This document shows, one piece after another, positions 10,101 through 19,548 of a stretch of 64,000 nucleotides of DNA (within the stretch, counting starts at the first letter, position 1; each line of letters opens with the position of its first letter). Both the position numbers and the translations under genes were made by a program. Where the stretch lies: positions 186,001 through 250,000 of the forward strand of contig BGKB01000067.1 in NCBI GenBank assembly GCA_003116975.1, given 5' to 3'. This DNA comes from Aurantiochytrium sp. KH105 (taxonomy: Eukaryota; Sar; Bigyra; Thraustochytrida; Thraustochytriidae). The notes below the pieces were generated by a model, which was not told the origin of the DNA, did no database searches, and saw only the letters and a list, made by a program, of their open reading frames with translations.

Positions 10101-11008
10101 ATCGCGAAGCAAGGAAAAAGCTCGAGGACCAGCACAAGAACGAGATTCCAGCGCTCGTAGGTCTGGGCGAAATGTTCGTTCACATGGGACGCTACGAAGA
10201 GGCTCGCGAGCTCTTTGAGACAGCTCTGCCACGCGCCGAGGAGCGTTTTGGGCCTGAAAGTCTTGTTGTCGCCCGGGTTTGTGACAAGCTGTCAAGTCTT
10301 TTGCGCACGCGCGCGCGCTTCGATAAGAACGCCGACCCTGAAAGCGAGCTGACGGAAAGCTTTGCGCGACGTGGTCTCGATATTCGCGAAAAGGTGCTCG
10401 GACGCGACCATATTGACTATGCGGACTCGTGCATGAACATGGCTCGATTTCTGCTCGGAGTGCCTGACGCGGAGGAGCGTATTGAGGAGACGCGCGAGTT
10501 CTTTGCCGAGGCCAAGCGAGTGAAAGGGGCTCTTTTAGGCCCGGACCACCCCGATTTCTCTCAGGTTTTGTATAACCTCGCCAAGGTCGAAGGGCGTCTC
10601 GGCAACTTCGAGGAAGCTGAGCATTTGTATGATCAAGCACTCGCAGGCTGGCGGAAATCGCTGGGCGACGACCATCCATTTATTGCGACTGGACAAGAGG
10701 CGAAGGCGTTCTTGCTTATTGACCTAGGCCGTTACGAGGAGGCGCGGCGTTGTCTCGAGGAGTGCATCGCTGTCCGCAAGGCCAAGTTTGGCGACCAGCA
10801 CCCTCGATACATTGCCGCGGTTGAGACGCTGCGCGACCTTGACAAAAAGGATGGCGGTGAGGGCGACAACGCCGCCAACGCCGCGGATAATGCCGGTGAT
10901 GCGGATAACACCGGTGACGCGGATGTCGATGTCGCGTCTCCTAGCAACGCGCCAGAGCCGCGACAACGTTCGAGACGCCGCACAACAAAAGCCTGCGTGG
11001 TCATGTAG
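7109..11008 (+). CDS. STAND NTPase with TPR repeats, nephrocystin-3-like, ending in a CaaX box
   Basis: A 1299-residue protein. Residues 77-200 match the DUF4062-type N-terminal block seen in NPHP3, TEP1 and NWD proteins (FLSSTFTDTE at 77-86, then an MRWG motif). A NACHT/STAND P-loop domain follows, with Walker A GESGSGKTS near 443-451 and Walker B LILILDALDQ near 549-558. The last 400 residues hold kinesin-light-chain-like TPR repeats (for example near 1027, 1166 and 1208). Such proteins act as nucleotide-switched scaffolds; NPHP3 works at the ciliary inversin compartment. The C-terminus is a basic stretch followed by Cys-Val-Val-Met and the TAG stop, a textbook CaaX prenylation signal with a polybasic patch; final Met favours farnesylation. 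The longer frame opens with TTG at 7067, so the ATG at 7109 is used (a second ATG follows at once). The family is confident; the ciliary role and lipid anchor are inference. Confidence 0.85.
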   Translation: MMFSRAREDREEWREALESGGGIDDEKDGDGRRRSAATRADAAEKERAASALAQGVGLTAEGAGASSKAQRPALSAFLSSTFTDTEVERNLLIADVYPYLKKFGRRVGVEFLQPSEMRWGIRSSAADEHATAEICMAEVARCRTLSSGISYVLILGDKFGFARVPAAIEATELDELAAHIAMSDSSSAALIEEWFRLDTNAVPPTYLMRELRADDDRGDFWGRVYPGLRTALRAAADKVLKDDEVRRDFYYLSVTEEEIHHGLLDVPLTERPEQAFIFHREISDIDDVAADDGPDGVSRRLLGNFVDLDADGNHINEEARERLVDVVTQTVLAEIPSTSVKEYQVNFDPASGISTAKHAEYLKQFADDFCRVMMSSMTSIARSARAAASAQDPLLREISSHAVYARSRAQVFTLTSGSEAVLDGAQTYLSSEESQTPPFAVVGESGSGKTSVMAQIMVTAKQEYPDAVVVARFVGTTASSSTGRLLLESLCDQIVLGCGLDEEEGDGEEKQGRGAASFADVVARFLALLARVAADENKASPESDTASPRLILILDALDQLSNDDNARESLAWLPRLLPSPAVKIIVSTLPDDPKRNLGVVSALHKRGIDDLVKVSKLDEKSARDLLRGWLKHVGRTCTAEQEALVVDRTMAGGAKTRTPLFMNIAFNLVRRWHSFTETSAVEHTMRPTVQEMIEALFQRVRLYNGDALVDHALAFVTLARDGLSTNDLEDLISMDDHVLDQVFEWWTPPVKRLPPLLWTRITDDLSGYLVSRGTDDGTTVLAWFHRQFRESQEASLGTQPELVQTAHEALAAYFDSYEATASRAAVAKERKVQEQPLYLEDGRINSRKVRMLPYHLQKAGHIARLREVLVDLDFAAAALALDLGFEIVAYWRDLEGGLGEAERAYQAALEQRRANGDLGPAQLRTVAQLMKQMGLYASAAGALKESVNLLQDEASHLSDGDRGQVVRQAREVELGETLLALADILNLSSEYDSAEEAYREARKKLEDQHKNEIPALVGLGEMFVHMGRYEEARELFETALPRAEERFGPESLVVARVCDKLSSLLRTRARFDKNADPESELTESFARRGLDIREKVLGRDHIDYADSCMNMARFLLGVPDAEERIEETREFFAEAKRVKGALLGPDHPDFSQVLYNLAKVEGRLGNFEEAEHLYDQALAGWRKSLGDDHPFIATGQEAKAFLLIDLGRYEEARRCLEECIAVRKAKFGDQHPRYIAAVETLRDLDKKDGGEGDNAANAADNAGDADNTGDADVDVASPSNAPEPRQRSRRRTTKACVVM

Positions 11009-11018
11009 TAGTCAAGCT

Positions 11019-11050
11019 GAGTCGAGTCGAGTCGAGTCGAGTCGAGTCGA
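11019..11050. repeat. GAGTC pentanucleotide repeat
   Basis: A perfect (GAGTC)6 array begins ten bases after the TAG stop of the STAND gene, so it would lie at the start of that gene's 3' UTR. Confidence 0.9.
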
Positions 11051-11833
11051 ATAGTTCCAGCGAGCGAGAGAGCGAGTGCCTCGTTCGCTATAATGTAGTA
11101 AGTGGTTGAACAATTTTGTTTGCAGAATCCGTAGCTGTCGTCGTTGCCATGCCAGCGGTAGCAACACGCGTGCAACTTTTATTGCGATTGATCGACAAAC
11201 AGAGGAGACCAAAAGTACTTTTAGCTGGCTGCAGCTGCTTTCAGTCTCATACCCATCGCCGACACCGACTCCTGTCGTTCGTGCCCGAAGATCGTGCCGC
11301 AGCCGCAGCCGCAGCCGTTGCTCTGGCTCCATGTTTACGAAGCTGGGTGCGCTTCGCCTAGCCGTGCTATCAACCAACCCCCTCTGTTGCTTGCTCTAAT
11401 AAAGGACGATGAGCAACAGCATTAGAAGCCTTTGGACGCACGACAGCGGCACGGGTCTCGGAGGCTCGACCCCTTCCTCTGCGGCGAGGATTATCACGAG
11501 CAGCGCTCTCGCAACGCCACGAAAGGTGACCTGACCTCGCCGCAGCTGCCAGCTGCAGCTGCTGCTCCGCTGCAACTGGCGGCACGGCCCTTGCTCTCAC
11601 AGTCAGTCGTCTGCGTCCCGCAGCCGCCGTCGCGGCTGCGGTCGCTGCCGGCAGCGGCACCCATCTTGCGCTTCTGGACGGCGCGGCGATGCGGGGCGCA
11701 GCGCAGCGGTTGCAGATCTCGTGAACGCGACCACTGAACCGGCGCAGCCTGTGGTGTGCGAGTCAAGGAAGAGCCGCGGCGCACCAGAGCAGAGCAGAGG
11801 CCGTCGGTCGTGATCACCATCGCGATCGTGAAC

Positions 11834-11872
11834 GTCTTCTTCTTCTTCTTCTTCTTCTTCGTCGTCGTCGTC
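11834..11872. repeat. GTC/TTC trinucleotide repeat
   Basis: One GTC is followed by eight TTC and four GTC triplets. On the minus strand this reads as GAC/GAA and would encode Asp/Glu, but no supported gene includes it. Confidence 0.9.
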
Positions 11873-12398
11873 CGCAAGAGCCGACCGTCGATGATAAAGT
11901 TTTCCTAGCGTGGTGAGGTAGGCATGCATGGCTACGGATTCTCACTGCATGCCGTGTGCTCTCCAGCGTCGAGCGCGAAGATTGAGGCGATGGCCTCATC
12001 AGCGACGGCGACAGCGACCACGACGACGCCAACGACAGCGACGGCGACAGCGGCTGCGGCTCGCTCGCGACGGTCGCTGCGGCGATGCGCCAGTGTCCGA
12101 CGGTCTGGCGCACGCATCGACGGCAGACCCAGGGCGGCGGTCGGAGGCAAGATAAGCAGCGCAGCGATAACGAACGAAGGAACGAGGGCAGGAAGGGGCG
12201 CGCAGAGATCGGAAGCGCGAGGAGTGCGAGGGATCGCACCTAACCTACATCAGCAGCATCAGCATCATCGGGTGCTGCATCCGCCACCGAGGCTCGCGAT
12301 ACGAGGCCAACCTCTCGCTCGATCGCTCGCCGGCTGCTCTGCTCTGCTCTGCTCTGCGTGGCAGCAGACATGCGCGTTCGCTCGCTCCCTCGCTCGCG

Positions 12399-12442
12399 TG
12401 GATGGATGGATGGATGGATGGATGGATGGATGGATGGATGGA
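12399..12442. repeat. TGGA tetranucleotide repeat
   Basis: Eleven perfect copies of the tetranucleotide TGGA occur. The frames through it give Met-Asp-Gly-Trp or Ile-His-Pro-Ser cycles and are not credible proteins. Confidence 0.9.
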
Positions 12443-13925
12443 ACAAGCGACGCAGGGAGGACAGAGAGAGGCCTTTCCTTCCGCCATGGGTTGCAGCTCC
12501 GCGGCGCGGGCTTCCTCGCATCCCCGGTCCGGTGGCCACCTGGAATTCCCGCCGCCCCACACCTGCCCGCAGCGCCCGCTCTGACCCCTGGGACGGCACG
12601 GACTGGGACCGGGTTTGTTATTCGCCACTGATACTTGTTAGGAAAGGCCGCTGCGCGACAGAGCAGAGGCCGCGCGAGGCGAGGCGATTCGGCGAGGCTC
12701 GCGCCGTCTGACGGGGCCGGGGCGGGCGCAGGAGGGAGGGGCGGCGACTTCTCCGCCCGCCGCATCGCATCGCAGGCTCCTCGCGCGGGACGGGGCGCGA
12801 GTTGAACGTACGCACGCACGGAGGGATGACAGATGCACGGCCAGAATTGGAGCGCTTCTTGGAGACGAAATGGAATGAAATGATGTGAAATGTTATGTAA
12901 TGAAAGGGGGATACGTGCGTGCGTGCCTGCGTGTCATGGCCGAGCGGTGCGGAGTGTGCCGCGTAGCTGGAAGGCAGGTGCAGAACTTGGCTGGCAGGAT
13001 GGATCGCCGTCTGCCGTGCGAACGAAAAGTAGTCGTCGAGAGCGGCTCTGTGCTCGAAAGTTTCACTTGCTTGCTTGCGTGCTTTAGATTGGTTGTTTTT
13101 CACCGCGCTTTGGAATTCGCGCGAGTCGCATTGCTCGCAGTCGGCGGCAGCTGCAGCGGCAGGATGCTCGACGTGGGTGGCTAACGAAAGAAGAAGAAAG
13201 AACGTCCCGCGGCCGTGGGCTGTCGTTCTAGCTCAAGGCATGTGGCTGTGGCTGGCTAGCGTGCGTGGCGAGGTGCAAGGAGCAGACGGAGGTCAGCAGC
13301 GGCTGCGGCAGTGAGGCGAGCAGACAGGCGTATCTTTGTCAGCTTATCCACTTGTTGCAGCAGCAACAGCAGCACGCGCAGCAGCACACGCAGGCAAGCT
13401 GCTGCTGCGGAGCTCGTTATTGGATACGCTCCGCCCAGCGGCATCCTCGTCACCGAATTCCGATCGACACCGGGTGACGGCCGTGCAGGGGGGGATGCCT
13501 GCGGCGCCCGTACCAGCTGCGGCTCCTTCTCGCACCGTTCAAAGCAATCGCCTGCACTTTGTGCGCGTGCGCTTCCCCGCATGGCATTGGCAGAGAGGCG
13601 TGCATTGCATCGCGCTCCTTCCCCGTTCACTCAACCCGCCCCCAACGAACGCGGTCCTCGCGAGCCCGGACATCCTTTCACCGTCATTCATTCATTGCGT
13701 GTCGCCCCTTGCATAGTATGCACGTTTGTTTATTTGTTTTAGTCGAGTCGCGTTGCGGCGCCGCTGCCTGGCACTCGAGGGATTCAGCTCCTGCGACCTC
13801 GAGGTCCCAGGACCTCTCTCCTGCCGCCGCTGAATCGCCCAGGCTCCACCCGCGCGCTTCCTGCCTGCTCCCGTCCTCGCCGCCGCGTCCGTCTCGCCGC
13901 GCCTGCCTCGCCTCGCCGCGCCGCG

Positions 13926-13979
13926 CTGGGCTGGCTTGGCTTGGCCTGGCGTGGCTCGGCCTGGCGTAGCTTGGCTAGG
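13926..13979. repeat. Degenerate GGCTT/GGCCT repeat
   Basis: Imperfect copies of GGCTT, GGCCT and GGCGT. Its reverse complement resembles the CAAGC repeat at 14581-14616, so the two form a loose inverted pair about 0.6 kb apart. Confidence 0.6.
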
Positions 13980-14444
13980 GTTTGCTCGTGGCCTGCCGCC
14001 GGTTTGCGGAGTCTTCCTCCGTGCAGCTGCAGCGCTGATGTCTTCGAGGCCGGACCGGCGGCGCTCCTTTTCCTTCTCATGGGCCACCGCTGCGGCGGAA
14101 GAATGGAGCCGCCTCGTCTCGTCTCGTCTCGTCTCGATTCGAGTGCTCTCCTCTCTCGCGACGCGAGGGCGGCTTCTGCGAGGCCGGCAGGAGCGCGGCG
14201 CAGAGCAGAAGGGTGCGTGGTATTTTTTTTTGCGGCTGCCGAACGCGGGGGCGAGGATACGGCCGTCGAGGCGCGAACGAACGCATCTTGGAAAGCTCTG
14301 GCGGCGGCGCGCGAGTCGAATTCGCCCCCGAGTCCGGACGCATGCCGCGCGCGAGGACGGCGAGGAAGATGATCAGCGCAGCAAGACGCGCGAGCGTGAG
14401 CGGCAGCGCTGCAGGAGCGCGCTCGCCCGCCCGGCCGGTGAGCG

Positions 14445-14445
<1 letters not shown>

Positions 14446-14478
<33 letters not shown>
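14446..14478. repeat. CAG trinucleotide repeat
   Basis: Eleven perfect CAG triplets. No supported coding region includes them. Confidence 0.95.
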
Positions 14479-14480
<2 letters not shown>

Positions 14481-14580
14481 AACAGGTCCAGGGGAGGCCA
14501 GCCGCAACCGGGATGCGCATTAAGCGAGATCTTCCGAGCACGGTCGACGCCGCCTCCGCCTCGCACTCGCTCGACAGGCG

Positions 14581-14616
14581 CAAGCCAAGCCAAGCCAAGC
14601 CGAGTCAAGCCAAGCT
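14581..14616. repeat. CAAGC pentanucleotide repeat
   Basis: Seven near-perfect copies of CAAGC/CCAAG, roughly the reverse complement of the repeat at 13926-13979. Confidence 0.8.
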
Positions 14617-15222
14617 AAACGTTATCAAGCCAGAATGCGACGGTTCCCCGGGCCGGGGCGGCGGCGTCTGAGAATCGAAGCCGCCCGGGTCTCCACTGGC
14701 AGAAACGAGGAGCTGGGATGCTGGCCTCGGAGGCGATGGGGTCCGACACCGCTACCGCCCGCACGTACGCACGGGCCGCGCTCGAGCAGAGCAGTCCAAA
14801 TCCAGACGCACCCCGTAGCTTGCCCGCTCTCTCAGCGCGGCGCGGCTGGCTCGAGGCATCCTTTTCATGCGTGCGTGCGCGTGTGTGAGCGAGCTTGCTT
14901 GTTTGCTTGCTATACTTCTGTCAGCTTTATTTATGTCCATCCCGCTTCCTCCTCCCGTGCTTGCTTCCTTTCGACAGCCAGCCAGCGTATCATGCGAGGG
15001 CACCCCGCGGGAGGGTAGGAGGAGAGGGAGGAGGGAGCCCTCCTTCCTTTGCGCATCGTGACAACTTGGAGCACGCAAACGGGAGTGACCCGAGCCGACC
15101 TGATAAAAAGTAAGCGCAGCCGCAGCCGGGCGGCTCCAAAAGCGAGCGCGCGGCCGCCGACCAAGACAAGCAAACCCGAAACGCGATCACAGAGCTCGAA
15201 CGAACCAAAAGCAAGACAAGAC

Positions 15223-15246
15223 AAGAAGAAGAAGAAGAAGAAGAAG
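15223..15246. repeat. AAG trinucleotide repeat upstream of the first aquaglyceroporin
   Basis: Eight AAG triplets end about 70 bases before the ATG of the first aquaglyceroporin. They probably lie in its 5' UTR, a purine tract that could matter for expression. Confidence 0.85.
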
Positions 15247-15315
15247 ACCCAAGCGACCTCGAAGCGACTGGAAAAGAAGCCAATTTGAAGAGCGCGCACG
15301 GTAACAGCAAGAAAG

Positions 15316-16317
15316 ATGGTCCCCGATGTCGAGGAAGCGTCGAGCAAGGTGGTTCAAGAAGAGCCCGGTGAGGACCATAACCAGAGCGTGCAGTTCAACA
15401 GGTCGAGCAGCGAATCGGGTCCTCGCAGCCTTAAGAACCGCCAGGTCGACATGATGCAGAAGCTCCGCGGCAACCCGACCGTCTCTGTTGAGACCATGCG
15501 TTCCCCGTCGCTTTGGCAGCAGCTGCTGGCCGAGATCGTCGGCACCACCATCTATGTTGCCTTTGGTCTGAGCGCGGTTTCTGCAGCGACCGTGGCTGGC
15601 GCGCTCGACGGAATGTGGCAGGTCCTTGTCATTTGGGCAATCTCCATTGCTATGGGTATCATTTCGTCCATCAGCATCTCGGGTGGTCACCTCAACCCGG
15701 CCATCTCCTTCACATTTGCACTCCTCCGCCCGGAATTGTTCCCCTGGTGGAAGGTGGTCCCGTACTGGATTGCTCAGCTCATCGGCGGCATGCTGGGTGG
15801 TGGTATGAACTACCTGGCCTACGGAACCGCCATTACGGCCGTGGAAAAGTCCTATGGCATTGTGCGCGGCCAGCCCGGCAGTGAGCTTACCGCGTCGCTC
15901 TTCCATGGTCTGTACCCGAGCCCGGCTTCGCTTCTCAACACTGAGCTCGGATGGTCGGAGAACACAGTCACTGCAGGCGGCGCCTTTGGTGTCGAATTCT
16001 TTGGAAGCGCCTTCTTGGTTTTCATCGTCTTCACCCTTATGGATCCGCGCAACCACCTGCACCTGAGCGGCGGTTGTATTGCGTTTACGATTGGTCTTTC
16101 TGTCGCTGTGTTGGGATGCATCTACGCGCCTCTCGAGGGTCTCGGCATCAACCCCGCGCGCGATCTTGGCCCTCGTATCGTTGCTTATTCGCTCGGCTGG
16201 GGCGAGATTGCCATTCCTGGCCCGAACAACAGTATGTGGATCTGGATCATTGCGCCGATGCTTGGCGGCCCCGTCGGTGGCATCTTTTACGACTGGATCT
16301 ACACGCACGGCCTGTAA
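15316..16317 (+). CDS. Aquaglyceroporin 1 of 5 (MIP family, subfamily A)
   Basis: A 333-residue MIP-family channel with six spans and two half-helices. The NPA boxes are at 127-129 and 279-281. After the second come R282, D283 and R287: the Asp and the basic residue four later are the glycerol-facilitator signature (aquaporins have Ser and Ala). Aligned by hand to E. coli GlpF, the selectivity filter is W107, G267, L276, R282, close to GlpF's W-G-F-R. It should pass glycerol and other small neutral solutes as well as water. The 60-residue acidic, Ser-rich N-terminus is cytosolic. There is no intron. It is the first of five co-oriented paralogues, with a purine repeat just upstream. Start ATG 15316 is the first in frame. 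The cellular membrane is unknown. Confidence 0.93.
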   Translation: MVPDVEEASSKVVQEEPGEDHNQSVQFNRSSSESGPRSLKNRQVDMMQKLRGNPTVSVETMRSPSLWQQLLAEIVGTTIYVAFGLSAVSAATVAGALDGMWQVLVIWAISIAMGIISSISISGGHLNPAISFTFALLRPELFPWWKVVPYWIAQLIGGMLGGGMNYLAYGTAITAVEKSYGIVRGQPGSELTASLFHGLYPSPASLLNTELGWSENTVTAGGAFGVEFFGSAFLVFIVFTLMDPRNHLHLSGGCIAFTIGLSVAVLGCIYAPLEGLGINPARDLGPRIVAYSLGWGEIAIPGPNNSMWIWIIAPMLGGPVGGIFYDWIYTHGL

Positions 16318-16592
16318 GAAGCGCTGCAACGTCGCAAATGAACGTCAACAAGAGCTTGACCGCATCGGGTCAGGCGTGTCGCACCCCGTTTTATTTTATT
16401 CCATTTCTCCTAAATTGTAATGCAATCTCGTATTCACACCAGCATCTTCGCCTTGGCTTCTTTGCTCTGCGTGGAATGGAAAACTCGTTCTGAAGAAAGA
16501 GAGGAAAGCAGGCGTTGTACCGTTCAAAGATTATGGCGAGCGAGATGACTTACGACGCCTCTTTCGGGGAGAGAGCGATGCGCCACAAGTGG

Positions 16593-16746
16593 AAATAATA
16601 TGGACAGTGATGCGCCAGACAACTGCGGATAATACGCAGTTGAAGAACATAAAATGCACGGTGGTGTGTCGAACAATTGCGGAAAATTAACCATTGCAGA
16701 AACGAAAATGCACAGTGGTGTGTCAAGCAACTGCGAAAGGAACAAA
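16593..16746. repeat. Degenerate 54-base tandem repeat, about three units
   Basis: The anchor CAACTGCG/CAATTGCG recurs at 16620, 16674 and 16728, exactly 54 bases apart, each preceded by a GTGGTGTGTC-like or related segment. The period is a multiple of three, and the minus strand stays open across it with an 18-residue repeating pattern. A decayed coding repeat is possible but unproven. Confidence 0.7.
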
Positions 16747-17738
16747 AAGCTCTGTGCTGCCGCAAGCCGGGAACATGGACGAGATTTCAATACCTGAAAT
16801 CTGGGATCTTCCGACGCGGCAGAACTGGGAACATAGAAGAGTGTTTTATCGCATCGCGCGACAAATACTGGACGCTTGTGTCTCAGATGCAGTCAACGAG
16901 TTGAAGTTGGAATTCAAGGTCCTGATGCAATGCTGCTGATCAATGCAATACGACCCTGATGAAAGAGGATTGTGACAGTGATAGAGAGGGAGAGACTTGG
17001 CACTACATCTTTCTCGCCAAAGCGATTATCCCATGCTTCTTCACGCGCGTCAAGCTCCTCCCCAAATCATCATCCCTACAATGAACCTGTGCTGCGTTGC
17101 GCTGCGCCTCTCAAGGTTGCTCACCACGCTGCGATCGAACCCTTCTCGAGATCTGCTTTGCCTGCCTCCGCCGCTCTTCCGCCTTCTTCGCCCCGCGCCG
17201 CCTCCGCCAAGCCCGGCGTGCGTGCGCAGTACGCTGTCGCCGCCGGTCCAGGCCCAGGCCCAGGTCCAGGGCCCCGGCGCTCCCGTTGCCCCGCTGGAAC
17301 GAACGTCGGAGCGGCCAGCGGACCGGCGGCGGAAACTGCGTTGCGCAGACCGGGGTGTGAGCCCGCCGGTCCGTCCGGGGTGACCTAACAGCGGCGCAAG
17401 TGGGTTTTGGCGGCGCGCGCAAGTGGGCTATGGCGGCGCGCAAGTGGAGCTTGGTGTACGGAAGGGGTTTTTGTGTGTGCGTGTCGAGGACGAAGCCAAG
17501 CTGCAGCTGAGCCGAGCCAACGCAACGAGCCTGAGGCGAGCGGCGCGATGCCGAGCCGCGCGAAAGCCGCTGGCGCGGGGACAAGTTGGTGCGCGCGTGC
17601 GTGCATTGGCGGCGGGCAGGGACGAGCGGCGGGCCTCCGACGACGCCGCGGAGGTACCGCGCGCCGGTCCCCAGGCGTCTAGGTCCGGTGACCTCAAGAT
17701 TCCGAGGGACAAAAGAAAGAGGGAAAGATCAACAGCTT

Positions 17739-17740
<2 letters not shown>

Positions 17741-17779
<39 letters not shown>
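17741..17779. repeat. AG dinucleotide repeat
   Basis: About nineteen uninterrupted AG dinucleotides in the spacer between aquaglyceroporins 1 and 2. Confidence 0.95.
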
Positions 17780-17783
<4 letters not shown>

Positions 17784-19548
17784 TGCCGCCGCCACAAGGT
17801 TGCTCGCGCCATCGTCTCGCCTCGCCTCGGCCATGCCGCCTGGACGCTGCCTGCAAGCGCGGTCTGCTCCGGCGCCGCCGCGGCAGCGGTCCACGCGCTC
17901 TCGCGGCCGGCCTGGAGGGCGCGTCGCGACGCCGTGGTGGCCAACGATCGTCCGTGCCATGCCATGCCATGCCGCGCCAACCATCCATCCCATCCCATCT
18001 CGCGCCCAGCGCGCGAGCTCGACGCGGGCACGGGGAGAGAGCGAAGGAGGGAGAGAGGGAGGCAGCGGCATCGGACCGGCGCGCTTTGGACCGCAGGCGC
18101 GTCTCGGACGGCGCCGCGGGGCCTCCCGCCCGAGGGTGCGTGCTTGTTCTCCTCTGCCGCGGCCGCGTGCACCTGTGACAAGTGTTCGCAGGGGCGCCCA
18201 GGATACCGCTATTTTCGTCCCCGTCCCGCGCCGGTCCACGCCCCTCCCGCGCGACCCCGGCGCGAGATCGCGGCGCGAGGCGAGGCGGCGCGAGGCGGGC
18301 GAGCTGCTGCTGCGCGGGAGCGCCTGGGCCGTCGGCAGGTGGGTTGGCCGGTCGAGGGAGGGCGGGAGGGAGCAGGCAGGTAGGGCCCGGGGGATGAGCC
18401 CGGCGGGGCGGTTTGCTTTGTTTGCTTGTTTTCTGATCTCCTCGCTCGTCATCATCGTCCGCCAGCGCAGAACTCTCGCGCCACGAACCCGACGCAGCTG
18501 ACGCCGCGCGGACGTGCTCGCGCCCGCCCGCCCTCCGCCCGGAGAGCGACAGAGAGCCCAGCCGAGCCTCGCTCCAGTCGAGCCCGCGCGTCTCGTGTCG
18601 CACGCCCCGGCACGGCTGCGAGCGGCAGGCAACCAGCGCGCGATCTCTTTGCGAACAAACAGACGCAGCCAGACCGAAGCCCGAGCGCACGTGTGCGCCG
18701 GCGGGTGGCATATCCTTCCCTTTTCGAAATGCGATGCGATGCAATACGAGAGCCGTCGACACGCCACCGCGGGCGGCGGCGCGCACGCAAACAGCGCCAG
18801 CCCCCGCGGCGGGAGCAGGATCGCGGGAGAGGCTGGTTTCTGTCGCTGTTGTTGCTCTTCTTGCTGCTGTTGCTGCTGTGCTGTTGCGGACTCGGGCCAG
18901 ATGCTGCTTGCTGCGTTGGGTGTTAGTAGCCAAGGCCAAGTCGACCTGGCTGGCTGAACGTGAGATGCCAGGTAGGCCGCGCGAGGAGGGAGGGAGAGGA
19001 CTTGCGCGCGACTTGCGGACTGGAGATCGCTCGTTTCAGCTGGTCGGCAGGCGCGCATAGGTGCGATCGATCGATGAATCGATGGATCGATCCCAGGCGG
19101 GCGGGTCGTCGATCTGCGCTGATTGATCTGGCCCGAGAGAGGAGCAGCGGTGCGGCTGGCTGGCTGGCTGGCTCGCTTGGGCGGGTTGTTTAATGAGTTG
19201 GCTGCAGGGCTTGATGCCTCGGGGAAGAGAGAACCTTGGCTGACAGAGGACGCGGGGTAGTTCCCCAATCAAGCAGGTACAGTTAGCAAGCCGGGCAGCC
19301 AGCCAGCCGAGCAGGCAGCCAGCCGAGCAGGCAGTCAGTCGATTGCTTCTCCCGGCGCAGCGAAGCAGCAAAGCAAAGCAAACCCGAAACGCAAAGCCCC
19401 CGCACAAGGCCACACGCGAGGAAGCGAAGGTCGCACGTACACACGTATACGAACGTGAAGCAGAGAAGAAGAAGAACAGCGAGCTAAGCCAGCAAGACAG
19501 TCAGCCAGCCAGCCAGTTAGCTCGAGCTCTTGCAGCACCCACCCCAGC

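Larger units (their letters stand above)
11009..15315. other. Long gene-poor, repeat-rich region
   Basis: About 4.3 kb between the STAND gene and the first aquaglyceroporin holds no supported gene. It is very GC-rich and packed with simple repeats, listed separately. Overlapping open frames of 100-270 codons occur in several frames at once and give Arg/Ala/Ser/Pro-rich low-complexity products, as expected from composition. The last 250 bases should hold the promoter and 5' UTR of the first aquaglyceroporin. Confidence 0.6.
16318..19548. other. Intergenic between aquaglyceroporins 1 and 2
   Basis: This 3.2 kb spacer holds an AT-richer stretch at about 16400-17000 with a 54-base tandem repeat, then very GC-rich sequence with a CCAGGC-like hexamer run near 17247-17272, a GA tract, and GGCT/CCAG tetranucleotide runs near 19150 and 19300-19335. 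Minus-strand frames of more than 500 codons here are low-complexity Arg/Ala/Ser/Pro and are not accepted as genes. The promoter of the second aquaglyceroporin should lie at its right end. Confidence 0.55.

Noticed and set aside
12936..13010. TGGCCGAGCGGT segment resembling a tRNA-Ser/Leu D-arm
   Set aside because: No matching acceptor stem, anticodon arm or T-loop (GGTTCRANNCC) could be found downstream.
13926..14616. Inverted GGCTT/CAAGC repeat pair as a mobile-element boundary
   Set aside because: The arms are only degenerate pentamers, with no target-site duplication or transposase between them.
15187..16329. 380-codon antisense frame across aquaglyceroporin 1
   Set aside because: Similar antisense frames lie opposite copies 3, 4 and 5. 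They are shadows of codon bias (few TTA, CTA or TCA codons on the sense strand), not genes.
17428..19268. Two minus-strand frames of more than 500 codons in the aquaglyceroporin 1-2 spacer
   Set aside because: They overlap each other in different frames, are Arg/Ala/Ser/Pro low complexity with Leu-Ser runs from the AG repeat, and show no domain. High GC removes stop codons by chance.
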